64,000 nucleotides of DNA from Butyrivibrio sp. GTDB lineage: Bacteria > Bacillota > Clostridia > Lachnospirales > Lachnospiraceae. The notes under the pieces are model-generated. The model worked only from the letters and a program-made list of their open reading frames with translations, made no database searches and was not told the origin of the DNA. A program made the translations under genes and the position numbers. Of the stretch, positions 18,115 to 28,065 are shown piece after piece. Location of the stretch: contig JAMPEU010000014.1 in NCBI GenBank assembly GCA_023664865.1, positions 23,334 through 87,333 of the forward strand, written 5' to 3'. Every line of letters begins with the position of its first letter. Positions within the stretch are counted from its first letter, which is position 1.

Positions 18115-19938
18115 CTACACCCTATAATCCTGCATAACAACCTGTAAACTCTCCCTACCTTGGTAGACATTTATATCAGGATAATAAATTATCTGAATTT
18201 TAATCGAAACACTCCTCGCATGGTAGAGTTTTTCAACTTCCTCATCTCCAAAATTTTCCCGCAGAAAATCGTGCCAGTTATCCAAATCCCCAAAATACAT
18301 CATATCATATTCCATGCCTGAAGAATCTCGGATAACATATTTCCCCACATTCCTATTTTTGCCAAGGATTCTCCCCCGCAATACCTGTATATCCTTTTGC
18401 GCAAATACCGGCTTGGGATTGCCGTTCCCGAAAGGTTCCAGTATCTTAAACTGTTTCACCAGCCCTATACTTAAATAAGATAACGGCATCGGCACGTCTA
18501 TGAGGATTTTTTCTTCAAAATCATCATCGGACAAATTGCAGTTCATATTAAGACATTTTCTAAATTCTTCCACGTTTTCTGTGGGCATCGACAATCCTGC
18601 CGCCATCTTATGCCCGCCGTACTTAGTGAAAAGTTCCTTGCAAAGGTTCATCTGCTCATACATATTATAACTTTCTATCGAGCGTCCCGAACCTTTTATG
18701 CCCTCCTCCGTGTCCGTCAGCACGAATACAGGTTTATGGTATTTTTCCTTAATCCTGCCCGCAATAATTCCGGCAAGGCTTTCATGGCAGTCCTCAAGAT
18801 AAACCACCAGCACCTTATCTTCCTTAAGCGCGCTGCCCTCTATAATTTCCACGGCGCGCTCCGTTCCCTTCCTCGTCATTTCTTTCCTGCTGTCGTTTAA
18901 TTCCTTAAGCTCCGCGGCAAGTGTGACTGCCTGTGCAAAATCATCGCTTGTCAGCATTGCAAGCGCCTTCTGCGCAGTATCGAGCCTGCCTGTGGCGTTA
19001 AGGCATGGACCAAGTATAAAACCGATATGATAAGCCGACAGTTCCCTGCCTTGCAGCCCGTTGACCTCGATTAACGCCTTAAGCCCGTTATTTTTCGTAC
19101 GCGCTATCTGCTTTAATCCATATTTCACAAGAATACGGTTCTCGTCGATAAGCTCCATCACATCGCCTACTGTGGCAAAGGCTGCAAACTCCATAAGTTC
19201 TTCCAGCATCTGCTGCCTCTTATCGTTATGCTCATGCGTGCAGGTTCCATTTTCAGTCGCGCCATTCCCGCACTTTTTCTCATATTCTTCCACTAATACC
19301 TGTACAAACTTATATGCGACAACTGCGCCGCATATACCCTTAAACGGATAATCGCATCTATCCTGTTTCGGATCTATAACCGCCTCTGCATCAGGCAGCA
19401 ATTCCTGTCTGCTGCCATCAGCCATGATTTCATACGGCACCTCGTGATGGTCTGTTACAATTACGCCCATCCCCAGCTCTTTGGCATATTCTACCTGGGA
19501 AGCTGCCGCAATTCCGTTATCGCAGGTAATAATCGTATCTATTCCATCGTCGTAAGCCTCTTTGATTAAATTATCGTTAAGCCCGTAACCGTCCTTTATG
19601 CGGTGCGGTATCACGGTATCCGCCACTGCCCCGCAGGATTTAAGCCCCTTAAGCAGAATATATGAAGCGCAGATGCCGTCAATGTCATAGTCCCCTATTA
19701 TTCTTATCGCTGCGCCTTTCTCAATTTTAGCCAGCGTGAACTGAACCGCTTTCTCCATATCGTAAAGCAGCCTCGGCGAATAAAAGTCTTCCGGCGTGCC
19801 GCCTAAAAACTTATTTATCTGCGCATCTTCACAAATATCCCTATTCCTTATAATGCGTGCAGTTACTTGATCTATATCATATTTTTGCGCAATTTGTTTA
19901 AAATCGGCTTTTTTAGCCGAAATCAGCCATTTTGCCAT
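18115..19938 (-). CDS. recJ: Single-stranded-DNA-specific exonuclease RecJ
   Basis: RecJ degrades single-stranded DNA 5' to 3' during repair. The 607-residue protein has the DHH-family motifs: DYDIDGICASYILLKG (motif I), DNGIAA, VTDHHEVPYE (motif III) and a DHHA1-type motif near GSGRSIESYN with GGHKMAAGL. The C-terminal OB domain is present. The length is close to the minimal RecJ core of clostridia. It is upstream of the PfkB gene with a gap of 67 bases. Confidence 0.92.
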   Translation of the reverse strand: MAKWLISAKKADFKQIAQKYDIDQVTARIIRNRDICEDAQINKFLGGTPEDFYSPRLLYDMEKAVQFTLAKIEKGAAIRIIGDYDIDGICASYILLKGLKSCGAVADTVIPHRIKDGYGLNDNLIKEAYDDGIDTIITCDNGIAAASQVEYAKELGMGVIVTDHHEVPYEIMADGSRQELLPDAEAVIDPKQDRCDYPFKGICGAVVAYKFVQVLVEEYEKKCGNGATENGTCTHEHNDKRQQMLEELMEFAAFATVGDVMELIDENRILVKYGLKQIARTKNNGLKALIEVNGLQGRELSAYHIGFILGPCLNATGRLDTAQKALAMLTSDDFAQAVTLAAELKELNDSRKEMTRKGTERAVEIIEGSALKEDKVLVVYLEDCHESLAGIIAGRIKEKYHKPVFVLTDTEEGIKGSGRSIESYNMYEQMNLCKELFTKYGGHKMAAGLSMPTENVEEFRKCLNMNCNLSDDDFEEKILIDVPMPLSYLSIGLVKQFKILEPFGNGNPKPVFAQKDIQVLRGRILGKNRNVGKYVIRDSSGMEYDMMYFGDLDNWHDFLRENFGDEEVEKLYHARSVSIKIQIIYYPDINVYQGRESLQVVMQDYRV

Positions 19939-19974
19939 CTATGCCGCCTCTTTCTTAGGTTCATCGCATTATAA

Positions 19975-20005
19975 AAGGCATACCCGGAAATCCGAAATAT
20001 GCCTT
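19975..20005 (-). terminator. Terminator after the chemoreceptor gene
   Basis: Arms AAGGCATA (19975-19982) and TATGCCTT (19998-20005) with an inner CGGA/TCCG pairing lie 15 bases after the stop at 20021; a TTTTAT run follows on the minus strand. Confidence 0.75.
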
Positions 20006-20020
20006 AGTATAATCTACATT

Positions 20021-21745
20021 TTACAGCTTGAATACATTCATATTCTGCTCTAAGCCGTCCGCAACGTTTTTCATTCTTGAGGCGTTTTCGGAAATATTAT
20101 ATACAATGCTGCTTACTTCCGTAACTGAGGCTGATGTTTCTTCCGTGCTTGCCGCGTTCTCCTGTGCTATTGCCGTCAGGTTTTGAACAACGTCAACTAC
20201 ATTAATCCTTGCCTCGTCCATCTTCTTTGTCTTTTCTGCAATTCTGTTTACTCCGTCTATAGAACTGTTAATTCCGGACTTAACCTCTGCAAAGATTGCG
20301 TCAGTCTTAGTAACATGCTCAATCTGCTCGTTCATGACTTCTTTTACTTCACCCATCGTCTTTACAGCCTTCTCTGAGTCGGCAATCAGCGAATCCGTAA
20401 TATTTTCAATCTGCTGCGCAGATTCATTGGACTGCTCGGCAAGCTTCTGAATCTGAGATGCAACCACGGCAAATCCTCTTCCCTGCTCTCCTGCCCTTGC
20501 CGCCTCGATACTTGCATTCAGCGACAGCAGGTTGGTTTCTTCCGCAATCGAAGTAATAAGCGACGTAGCCTCTCTGATTTTCATCGCCGACTCGTTGGTC
20601 GTATTGGTCTGTTCATAGATAATATCAATTGCCTCTTGGGCATGTTTGTTAATCTTCTCAAGCTGCATCAGCGTGGAAGTTGCCTTATCGCCGGACTCCT
20701 TCATCTGTGTGGCGTTTACAATCAGATTTTCAACTTCATTGGAAGTATCAATAACCATGTTTCCTATTAAAATAACGTTCTCCGTCGCTTTCTGCGTTTC
20801 ATCCGCCTGTGAGGTTGCGCCTGCGGAAATATCCGATACCGCTTTCTCCACCTGCTCTACCGTCGTAGCCGTTTCTTCTGCATTCACCTTCAAAGAATCT
20901 GATGCTTCCAGGATGCTGTCGCTCTGTTCTTTAAGCCCGCTTACGACTTCTATAAGCTTTGTACGAAGCACACCGACTGCACGGCTCATTTCCCCAGTCT
21001 CATCTTTACGGCTGTTTAACTTCCTTTGAATCTCATTCTCCGTAAAGTCCATATCGGCAAGCTTATTAACTATCTCGTTCACCTTGACAAGCGGAGAAGT
21101 CAACGACAATACTATAAAATATCCTGCAACTCCAAAAAGTACGACTATCCCAAAACCTACTTCCGCACTGATTGTCGTAATCCGCGTAACCGATTCCAGC
21201 ACTTCGTCTTCGTCTGCCGATATAACTAATATGTAATCGGAATTAGCATTCACATAGTAAGCCGCATACTTTTTTACGCCCTTAAAATCATATTCTATTA
21301 TCTGCGGTTCGATATTTTTCTTTCCCGCTTTAATCTCATTGACGACTCCCGTTACCACCACATTTTCAACCGGCTGTCCGATTTTGGATTCAGTCGGATG
21401 GTATAACATGGTTCCGTCTGCTGCTACCACATATGCGTAGCTGGAATCCATACCTGTGATGCCCACGCTGCCCACCATATACTGTAAAGCCTCCGGCTGC
21501 AGCATATTATTTATATCGACGCTGACTGCCGCCGCCAAATCCAGCTTTTCGCCGGTTGCCACGGTAATATCATACAAATAGTTCTTCGTCTGTTCTTTCA
21601 TGGTGTCTCTCATATTGGGAAGAATTAATAGAATCAATACCACCACAGGAATAAAAATGAACAAATCCATTGATACGGTCACCTTACCCCTGATAGACTT
21701 GAAAAAAGGAACTCGTTTCTGCTTGCTTTGTTTGCTTTGGTTCAT
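20021..21745 (-). CDS. Methyl-accepting chemotaxis protein
   Basis: The true start is the ATG at 21745 (AGGAAGG upstream), giving 574 residues. A longer open frame to 21922 exists but its first 59 codons lie in tmRNA. The protein has a helix at about 20-40, an extracellular Cache-type sensor to about 200, a second helix, a HAMP domain and a long coiled signalling domain with the hairpin-tip sequence [20 protein letters not shown]. It has no CheA, CheW or flagellar genes nearby. The ligand cannot be read from the sequence. Confidence 0.9.
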   Translation of the reverse strand: MNQSKQSKQKRVPFFKSIRGKVTVSMDLFIFIPVVVLILLILPNMRDTMKEQTKNYLYDITVATGEKLDLAAAVSVDINNMLQPEALQYMVGSVGITGMDSSYAYVVAADGTMLYHPTESKIGQPVENVVVTGVVNEIKAGKKNIEPQIIEYDFKGVKKYAAYYVNANSDYILVISADEDEVLESVTRITTISAEVGFGIVVLFGVAGYFIVLSLTSPLVKVNEIVNKLADMDFTENEIQRKLNSRKDETGEMSRAVGVLRTKLIEVVSGLKEQSDSILEASDSLKVNAEETATTVEQVEKAVSDISAGATSQADETQKATENVILIGNMVIDTSNEVENLIVNATQMKESGDKATSTLMQLEKINKHAQEAIDIIYEQTNTTNESAMKIREATSLITSIAEETNLLSLNASIEAARAGEQGRGFAVVASQIQKLAEQSNESAQQIENITDSLIADSEKAVKTMGEVKEVMNEQIEHVTKTDAIFAEVKSGINSSIDGVNRIAEKTKKMDEARINVVDVVQNLTAIAQENAASTEETSASVTEVSSIVYNISENASRMKNVADGLEQNMNVFKL

Positions 21746-21783
21746 ATAGTGTACCTTCCTTATTGTATTTAGTTGTAGTGCAG

Positions 21784-22130
21784 TGGACCAGACGGGAGTC
21801 GAACCCGTGTCCAAAAGCCTATTCCCTGTCCTTCTACTATCATAGTCTGTTATTGCGGATTGCTCCTCATTCCCTCCCGTATCAGGAAACAGACGCCCCG
21901 ATACGCTTAGTAGCTTCATCATACGCCCACAGGCTCAAAGCTTTGCCTGTGTCGTTTCCTGCATAGTCGATGCCCGATTCTTAATGTGCAGGTGCACTAA
22001 GGCGGACAGCTGCCCTTAGGCAGCGTATGCTAAATTATCTTCAGCGTTTATATTTAGTTTTGCGATTTAACGATTCGCCATCGGATAGCTTCTCCAGCTG
22101 CAAAACCCCTGTCGAAACCATGACTGGCCC
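21784..22130 (-). ncRNA. ssrA: Transfer-messenger RNA (tmRNA)
   Basis: The 5' end GGGCCAG (22130 downward) and the 3' end CTGGTCC (to 21785) pair over 7 bases to form the acceptor stem, and the T-arm ACGGGTTCGACTCCCGT is next to the 3' end. The tag reading frame runs from the resume codon GCA at 22063 to TAA at 22016 and encodes AKLNINAEDNLAYAA, ending in the protease-recognised YAA form. The 3' CCA is not encoded: the bases are CTG, so it must be added. It rescues stalled ribosomes together with SmpB, encoded just upstream. Confidence 0.96.
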
Positions 22131-22206
22131 TTATTATTACTATAATATCATACATTTACTATTTTTTAAATAAAAATATTTTCTAAATTACAATTAAATT
22201 ACAAAT

Positions 22207-22674
22207 TTACAAATTTTTTATCTTAAAATCCCTCTCATGCTCCCTTCTCTGGTCCTTTTTAGCAATATCCTGCCTCTTATCATAGAGTTTCTTGCCCTTT
22301 GCGAGGCCTATTTCCATTTTTGCCCTGCCGCTCTTAAAATAAACCTGCAGCGGCACGATGGTATAACCCTGTTCCGTTATCTTGCCTTCCAGCCTGCGTA
22401 TCTCGCTCTTATGCAGCAGCAGTTTCTTTACCCTCAGCGGATCTTTATTAAAAATATTCCCCTTCTCATACGGGCTGATATTCATTCCATAGCAGTAAGC
22501 CTCGCCGTTTTCGATACGGATATAGCCTTCCTTAATGCTGCATTTTCCAAGCCGCATTGACTTAACTTCCGTACCATGCAGTGCGATGCCGGCTTCAAAT
22601 TTCTCTTCTATAAAAAAATCATGATAAGCTTTTTTATTATTCGCAACTAACTTCATTGCTTCTTTTTCAGCCAT
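22207..22674 (-). CDS. smpB: SsrA-binding protein SmpB
   Basis: SmpB carries tmRNA to stalled ribosomes. From the ATG at 22674, preceded by AAAGGGGTGAT, the protein has 155 residues. It contains the OB-fold core with HGTEVKSMRLGKCSIKEGYI and the basic C-terminal tail KGKKLYDKRQDIAKKD, which enters the mRNA channel. It is directly upstream of ssrA and downstream of rnr. Confidence 0.96.
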   Translation of the reverse strand: MAEKEAMKLVANNKKAYHDFFIEEKFEAGIALHGTEVKSMRLGKCSIKEGYIRIENGEAYCYGMNISPYEKGNIFNKDPLRVKKLLLHKSEIRRLEGKITEQGYTIVPLQVYFKSGRAKMEIGLAKGKKLYDKRQDIAKKDQRREHERDFKIKNL

Positions 22675-22731
22675 GCCAATCACCCCTTTCTTACATGCGC
22701 CATTCTGCCGCAGCCATCCGGTATCCACAAA

Positions 22732-24873
22732 TTATACCCAATCCTCTTCTAATTCAAATACCGAAAAATCCACGCTCCTTGTATATTCGTCCACGCCGTC
22801 AACCCGTATCTTTATCTGTTCGCCGAGCATATATTTTTTACCGGTATCCTGCCCTATCATTTCGTAAGTATTTTCATCATAATAGAAATAATCTCCCGGC
22901 AGTTTTGACACATGTATCATGCCTTCCACGGTATTAGGCAGCTCCACATATACCCCCCATGCCGTAATCCCTGAGATGACCCCATCATATACTTCTCCGA
23001 TATGATAACTCATATATTCAGCCTTCTTCAATTTATCTGTCTCGCGCTCAGCCTCATCGGCACGCCGTTCTGTCTCTGACGAGTGCTTAGCCACTTCGGG
23101 CAGTTTAGCCTGATAATGCTCTATTCGCTTATCTTTAAGTCGTCCGCGAAGCTGCTCCTTGATAATTCTGTGTATCTGCAAATCAGGATAACGCCTTATC
23201 GGAGATGTAAAATGACAATAATATTTACACGCAAGCCCGAAATGCCCCGTACACTCCGTAGTGTATTTAGCCCTTTTAAGGCTTCTGAGCGTCAGCCTGT
23301 TTATCAGCATTTCCTCCGGCGTTCCCTCTATTTTATCCAGTAGTTTCTGTATCTCCTTAGGATGCACCTCGTCCTGCGCCATTTTGATATGATAGCCGTA
23401 ATTATTAAGGAAAGTGGAGAGTTTCATAATCTTCTCCGCATCCGGATTGTCATGGGTACGATATACGAATGGCAGCTCCAGCCAGAAAAAATGCTGCGCC
23501 ACTGTCTCATTGGCAATAAGCATAAAATCCTCTATTATCTTCGTAGCCACATTCCGCTCATACGGCTTGATTTCCAGCGGACGCCCTTCCTCATCAAGTA
23601 TTATCTTGCTCTCCGGAAAATCAAAGTCAATCGAGCCTCTGGCATGTCTCTTTTGCCGCAGAATCGCCGCCAGTTCAGCCATCAGTTCAAACATCGGCAC
23701 AAATTCCTCATATTCCTTACTCTCGGCCTCGTCCTTATCTTCCAGAATTTTCTTCACGCTGGTATAAGTCATTCTCCTGTCCACGCGTATAACGCTCTCC
23801 ACAATCTGATAATCTACGACGCTGCCTTTATTATCAATCGTCATAAGACAGCTTAAACTGAGCCTGTCCACGCCTTGGTTAAGCGAACAGATTCCGTTGG
23901 AAAGCTTCGGCGGAAGCATTGGAATCACGCGGTCTACAAGATATACGCTTGTGCCTCGCTCAAGCGCCGCCCAGTCCAGAGCCGAGTTCTCCTGTACGTA
24001 ATTGGATACGTCTGCGATATGGACGCCAAGCTTATAAAATGCGCCCTCCTTGGATACGCTGACCGCATCGTCCAAGTCTTTAGCATCCTCGCCGTCTATC
24101 GTAACCATCTGCACATCGCGCAAATCCATACGCCCCACCGTATCCGCTTCTGAGATTTCATCGGGAATACGCTGCGCCTGATTCATGACTTTTTCCCCAA
24201 ACTCCACAGGTAAGTCAAAACCCTTCACTATCGACATTATATCCACGCCGGATTCGCCCATGCGCCCTAAGATTTCCACCACTTTTCCTTCCGGCTTATG
24301 CCGCTCGTCCCCATAGCTTGCCAGCTCTACCACTACTTTATGCCCATCCGCAGCGCCTTTAGAACAGCCCTTAGGCACAAAAACATCCACGGCAATCTTG
24401 CCATTGTCCGGAATCACGAAACCGAAATTGGCAGACTGCTCATAAGTCCCCACTATCTGTTTTAACCCATGCTCCAAAATTTTACGCACTACGGCTTCCT
24501 GCCTTTTGCCACGCTTGCCGGGCAATAACTCCACCTGTACCTTGTCCTGATGAAAAGCATTGTTCACCATATCCTCGGGAATATATAAATCTTCTTCCCT
24601 GCCTTCTATTTCCACAAAGCCAAAGCCTTTAGAATTGCCGATAAAAGTCCCTGTGAGAAAACGCTCATCAGGCTTCATATATCTGCCCTTAGATGTAATC
24701 TGAAGTTTCCCCTCTTGCAAAAGGACGTTCAGCACCCTGCGGAACTCTTCCCTGTCGTCTCCCGAGACCTGCATAAACGTCGCAAGCTCCTTTTCCTTCA
24801 TCGGCACATACAAATCATCTTCCACAAGTTCGCATATTAATTTTTTACGTTTTTCAAATAAGTCTTTATCCAT
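22732..24873 (-). CDS. rnr: Ribonuclease R
   Basis: RNase R is a processive 3'-5' exoribonuclease that acts on structured RNA and on tmRNA-tagged messages. The 713-residue protein has an N-terminal winged helix, two cold-shock domains (about 70-225), the RNB catalytic domain with GEDAKDLDDAV near 255-268, and a C-terminal S1 domain (about 630-710). Linkage with smpB and ssrA fits its role in trans-translation. Confidence 0.95.
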   Translation of the reverse strand: MDKDLFEKRKKLICELVEDDLYVPMKEKELATFMQVSGDDREEFRRVLNVLLQEGKLQITSKGRYMKPDERFLTGTFIGNSKGFGFVEIEGREEDLYIPEDMVNNAFHQDKVQVELLPGKRGKRQEAVVRKILEHGLKQIVGTYEQSANFGFVIPDNGKIAVDVFVPKGCSKGAADGHKVVVELASYGDERHKPEGKVVEILGRMGESGVDIMSIVKGFDLPVEFGEKVMNQAQRIPDEISEADTVGRMDLRDVQMVTIDGEDAKDLDDAVSVSKEGAFYKLGVHIADVSNYVQENSALDWAALERGTSVYLVDRVIPMLPPKLSNGICSLNQGVDRLSLSCLMTIDNKGSVVDYQIVESVIRVDRRMTYTSVKKILEDKDEAESKEYEEFVPMFELMAELAAILRQKRHARGSIDFDFPESKIILDEEGRPLEIKPYERNVATKIIEDFMLIANETVAQHFFWLELPFVYRTHDNPDAEKIMKLSTFLNNYGYHIKMAQDEVHPKEIQKLLDKIEGTPEEMLINRLTLRSLKRAKYTTECTGHFGLACKYYCHFTSPIRRYPDLQIHRIIKEQLRGRLKDKRIEHYQAKLPEVAKHSSETERRADEAERETDKLKKAEYMSYHIGEVYDGVISGITAWGVYVELPNTVEGMIHVSKLPGDYFYYDENTYEMIGQDTGKKYMLGEQIKIRVDGVDEYTRSVDFSVFELEEDWV

Positions 24874-24943
24874 ATCTTACCCCTCGCCCTATAACATTGC
24901 TGTACAATCAAAAATCCGCACTAATTCGTTGCCTATTGTAAAA

Positions 24944-24966
24944 AAGCACCCCTACAAGGAGTGCTT
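24944..24966 (-). terminator. Terminator after secG
   Basis: Arms AAGCAC and GTGCTT with additional GG/CC pairing lie directly after the secG stop, followed by six T on the minus strand. Some read-through into rnr is possible since rnr has no obvious promoter of its own. Confidence 0.8.
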
Positions 24967-24974
24967 CGCATTAT

Positions 24975-25214
24975 CTAAAAGATATTCAGGTTCAAAATAA
25001 CTGCAATCAGCATAAATCCTACCGCCAGCCACGTCGTTATCTTAACGAGCTTTCCTTCCATAGACCTGCCTTTATTCTTCCCCCAATATGTTTCTGCGGC
25101 GCCGCTTACGGAACCCAATCCCGCGGTCTTGCCCTCCTGCATCAGCACCAGTACCACCAGCGCAATACAAAGTATAATATATATAACGGTCAATATGATT
25201 CTTAACGTTCCCAT
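24975..25214 (-). CDS. secG: Preprotein translocase subunit SecG
   Basis: SecG is a small subunit of the SecYEG channel. From the ATG at 25214 the protein has 79 residues with two membrane helices (about 3-25 and 55-77) and the typical loop LMQEGKTAGLGSVSGAAETY. An in-frame GTG seven codons upstream exists, but AAAGGAG lies between the two and supports the ATG. Confidence 0.94.
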   Translation of the reverse strand: MGTLRIILTVIYIILCIALVVLVLMQEGKTAGLGSVSGAAETYWGKNKGRSMEGKLVKITTWLAVGFMLIAVILNLNIF

Positions 25215-25252
25215 TTCAAAATATACTCCTTTCACTGCATCAAGCAGATTTT

Positions 25253-25281
25253 AGTTTAACACAGATACGCGCGGTATGCAA
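25253..25281 (-). promoter_or_regulatory. Promoter for secG
   Basis: TTGCAT (25276-25281) and TAAACT (25253-25258) on the minus strand are 17 bases apart. This separates secG from the nine-gene unit that ends at 25303; I see no clear terminator in the remaining bases of that gap. Confidence 0.6.
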
Positions 25282-25302
25282 GCGAAATTTTTATATGTGT
25301 TA

Positions 25303-26496
25303 CTATTTTCCGCTCTTACGATGAGATACTACATCGAAGATAACGGCAAGCAGCAGAACGCCGCCTTTTACGACATACTGCCACGAATCACCGATACCCA
25401 TGATAGACATGCCCATATTGATAACGCCAAGTAAGAGCGCGCCGATGATAACGCCGGGAATCGTACCGCTGCCGCCGTATGCAGACGCGCCGCCGATAAA
25501 GCAGGCGCCGATGGCGTCCATTTCAAAAGAACTGCCGGTAGCTCCGTTCACTGAACCTATCCTTGCCAGACAGAGCAGACCGCATAAACCGGCGAGAAAC
25601 CCCATACTTGCATAGGCTATAAAATAAACTTTATTCGTATTAATACCGGAAAGCTGCGCCGCTTTCTCATTACCGCCTACCGCATAGAAATAACGTCCGA
25701 ATGCAGTTTTAGAAGTAATAAAGTGATAAATCAGGCAAATCGCCACAACCCATACAAGCATAACGGAAATGCCTTTATACTGGCAGAGTAAATAACAATA
25801 AAACAACAAAGCCACGGAAATAACTGCGCTTCGCCCAAAATCAGCAAATGCGCTGTTTTGCCTATAGCCTTTTTTTGCCTTATTTTTACGGGAAGAAATT
25901 GTGCTGTAGAAAATAAAGGCAGCCGCCAATGCGCCGATTATAAGCGGAGATAAAATACGTGCATCCGTATCCAGTAGGGGAATTTTAATATAGGCAGTAA
26001 AAATATTTAAAAATTCCGTATCCTGAACGGCTACCGTCTTACCATCCAGTATCAGACGGCCAAAACCACGGAAGATAAACATACCGCCGAGCGTAGTAAT
26101 AAAGGGTGGGATACGCACATAGCCGATTAAATACCCCTGCCATACGCCGGCTAAAAGGCCTACAAGGATACAGAGCGGGATTGCCAGAAAAATGCCAACA
26201 CCGTGGTTGGTAATTAAAACTGCGGCAATACCGCCGACCATACAGATAACCGAGCCGACGGAAAGGTCAATGTTGCCGCCGGTTAAGATACAAAGCAGCA
26301 TACCGCACGCCATAACTAATACATAACCATTTTGAATAAGCAGATTGGACATATTCTGCGCATATAAAAGCCGTCCGCCCGTCAGGAAATAGAATAAAAT
26401 AAATACAATGACAAGGGCGATAACCATGCTGTTTTTTGTTAAAAATGCTCCCACGTTAGATTGGCTTACGTCCATATTTTCTTTGTCAGTTGACAT
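25303..26496 (-). CDS. mmsB: Sugar ABC transporter permease (MmsB/XylH type)
   Basis: The 397-residue polytopic protein is a BPD_transp_2 permease with about ten helices, including the family stretch CILTGGNIDLSVGS and GGASAYGGSGTIPGV. It would form the membrane channel with the ATPase encoded 20 bases upstream. It is the last gene of the nine-gene unit. The family imports pentoses and hexoses; the exact sugar is not known. Confidence 0.9.
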   Translation of the reverse strand: MSTDKENMDVSQSNVGAFLTKNSMVIALVIVFILFYFLTGGRLLYAQNMSNLLIQNGYVLVMACGMLLCILTGGNIDLSVGSVICMVGGIAAVLITNHGVGIFLAIPLCILVGLLAGVWQGYLIGYVRIPPFITTLGGMFIFRGFGRLILDGKTVAVQDTEFLNIFTAYIKIPLLDTDARILSPLIIGALAAAFIFYSTISSRKNKAKKGYRQNSAFADFGRSAVISVALLFYCYLLCQYKGISVMLVWVVAICLIYHFITSKTAFGRYFYAVGGNEKAAQLSGINTNKVYFIAYASMGFLAGLCGLLCLARIGSVNGATGSSFEMDAIGACFIGGASAYGGSGTIPGVIIGALLLGVINMGMSIMGIGDSWQYVVKGGVLLLAVIFDVVSHRKSGK

Positions 26497-26516
26497 TATA
26501 ATAAGTCTCCTCTCAA

Positions 26517-28052
26517 TTAAACCTTAGCGTTTACGATGTAACTCATGATTTTTTCCTGTGTAGCGCCTTTAGCATTAAGTTCCCCGCAAAGTTCCCCTTC
26601 ATTCATAATATAGATGCGGTCACACATACCGATTAATTCCGGCATTTCAGAGGAAATCATAATTACTGCCTTACCGTCTTCTACCATTTTATTAATCAGG
26701 CAGTAAATATCATATTTGGCGCCGACATCAATACCGCGGGTTGGTTCGTCCAAAATCAAAATATCCGGCTCCGTAAACAGCCACTTGCCAAGCAGCGCCT
26801 TTTGCTGATTGCCGCCTGATAAGTTACCGGCCTTCTGTTCGATTGACTGTGTTTTTGTCCCCATCGCCTCTGTCATATTTTCCGCGGCGTTCTGCTCGGC
26901 AGTCGTGTCAATAATGCCTTTCGAGCAGACCTTATTCAAGTTCGCAAGCGTTGTGTTGAAACGGACAGATTGAGCAAGAATGAGTCCATTGGCTTTTCTG
27001 TCTTCTGTTACATAGGCTAATTTATGTGAAATTGCCTGCTGCGGATTTTTCAAATCAACCTTTTTGCCGTCCAGATATAACTCGCCTGTGATATTGCTGC
27101 CATAGCTCTTGCCGAAAATCGACATGGCAAGCTCTGTACGTCCTGCGCCCTGTAAGCCAAAGAAACCTACGACTTCACCTTTATGCACTTTAAAAGAAAT
27201 ATTTTTAACGGCAATTTTTTCATGATAAAGCGGGTGGTGAACTGTCCAGTCCTTCACTTCAAATCCGATTTCTTTACATATTTTATGCTCACGCTTCGGA
27301 TAGCGGTCGTCCATCGGACGTCCTACCATTCCTTTTATAATGCGGTCTTCGCTAAATTCGTCAACGCCCTTTACAAGGGTTTCAATACAGGCGCCGTCCC
27401 GTATAATGGTTGCCTTATCTGCGCAATAAATAATTTCATTTAATTTATGGGTAATAATAATGGAAGTCAGTCCGTTTTTCTTAAATTCCATTAATAAATC
27501 CAGAAGCCTTTCAGCATCTTCGTCGTTCAGTGAAGAAGTCGGTTCATCTAAAATCAGCAGTTTTACATTTTTGGAAAATGCCTTTGCAATTTCTACAAGC
27601 TGCTGCTTACCTGTACCTATATCTTTGATTAAAGTCTGTGCGGAGTCGTTTAACCCGACCTGGCGCATATGCTTTTCCGCTTCGTTATAAGTTAAGTCCC
27701 AGTCTATAATTCCAAGTTTATTCTTTTTCTCATTTCCTAAAAACATATTCTCGCCAATTGTAAGAAGCGGAATTAGGGCAAGCTCCTGATGAATAATGAC
27801 AATGCCTTTTGCCTCGCTGTCCCTAAGCGTCTTAAAGCAGCATAATTCTCCATTATAATATATTTCTCCCATATAAGAGCCATACGGATAAGTACCCGAC
27901 AACACATTCATCAGCGTAGATTTTCCTGCGCCATTTTCACCGATTAAGGCGTGGATTTCACCCCGCTCCACGCTCATACTTACATTATCCAGCGCTTTTA
28001 CCCCCGAAAACTCTTTGGTAATAGATTTCATTTCCAAAATAATGTCAGCCAA
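26517..28052 (-). CDS. mmsA: Sugar ABC transporter ATP-binding protein (MmsA/GguA type)
   Basis: The protein has two ABC domains in tandem. The first has GENGAGKST and LILDEPTSSLND; the second has a degenerate P-loop (GLQGAGRTEL) but an intact signature LSGGNQQK and LILDEPTRGIDVGAK, as usual for monosaccharide ATPases. The start chosen is TTG at 28052, 8 bases after an AGGAGG that overlaps the stop of the binding-protein gene, giving 511 residues; ATG at 28031 is the alternative. An extension to 28121 would lie inside the upstream gene. Confidence 0.9.
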   Translation of the reverse strand: MADIILEMKSITKEFSGVKALDNVSMSVERGEIHALIGENGAGKSTLMNVLSGTYPYGSYMGEIYYNGELCCFKTLRDSEAKGIVIIHQELALIPLLTIGENMFLGNEKKNKLGIIDWDLTYNEAEKHMRQVGLNDSAQTLIKDIGTGKQQLVEIAKAFSKNVKLLILDEPTSSLNDEDAERLLDLLMEFKKNGLTSIIITHKLNEIIYCADKATIIRDGACIETLVKGVDEFSEDRIIKGMVGRPMDDRYPKREHKICKEIGFEVKDWTVHHPLYHEKIAVKNISFKVHKGEVVGFFGLQGAGRTELAMSIFGKSYGSNITGELYLDGKKVDLKNPQQAISHKLAYVTEDRKANGLILAQSVRFNTTLANLNKVCSKGIIDTTAEQNAAENMTEAMGTKTQSIEQKAGNLSGGNQQKALLGKWLFTEPDILILDEPTRGIDVGAKYDIYCLINKMVEDGKAVIMISSEMPELIGMCDRIYIMNEGELCGELNAKGATQEKIMSYIVNAKV

Positions 28053-28065
28053 AAGAAATCTCCTC

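Noticed and set aside
20021-21922. Longer chemoreceptor start at 21922
   Set aside because: The extension is tmRNA sequence; the ATG at 21745 has a good ribosome site and the expected N-terminus.
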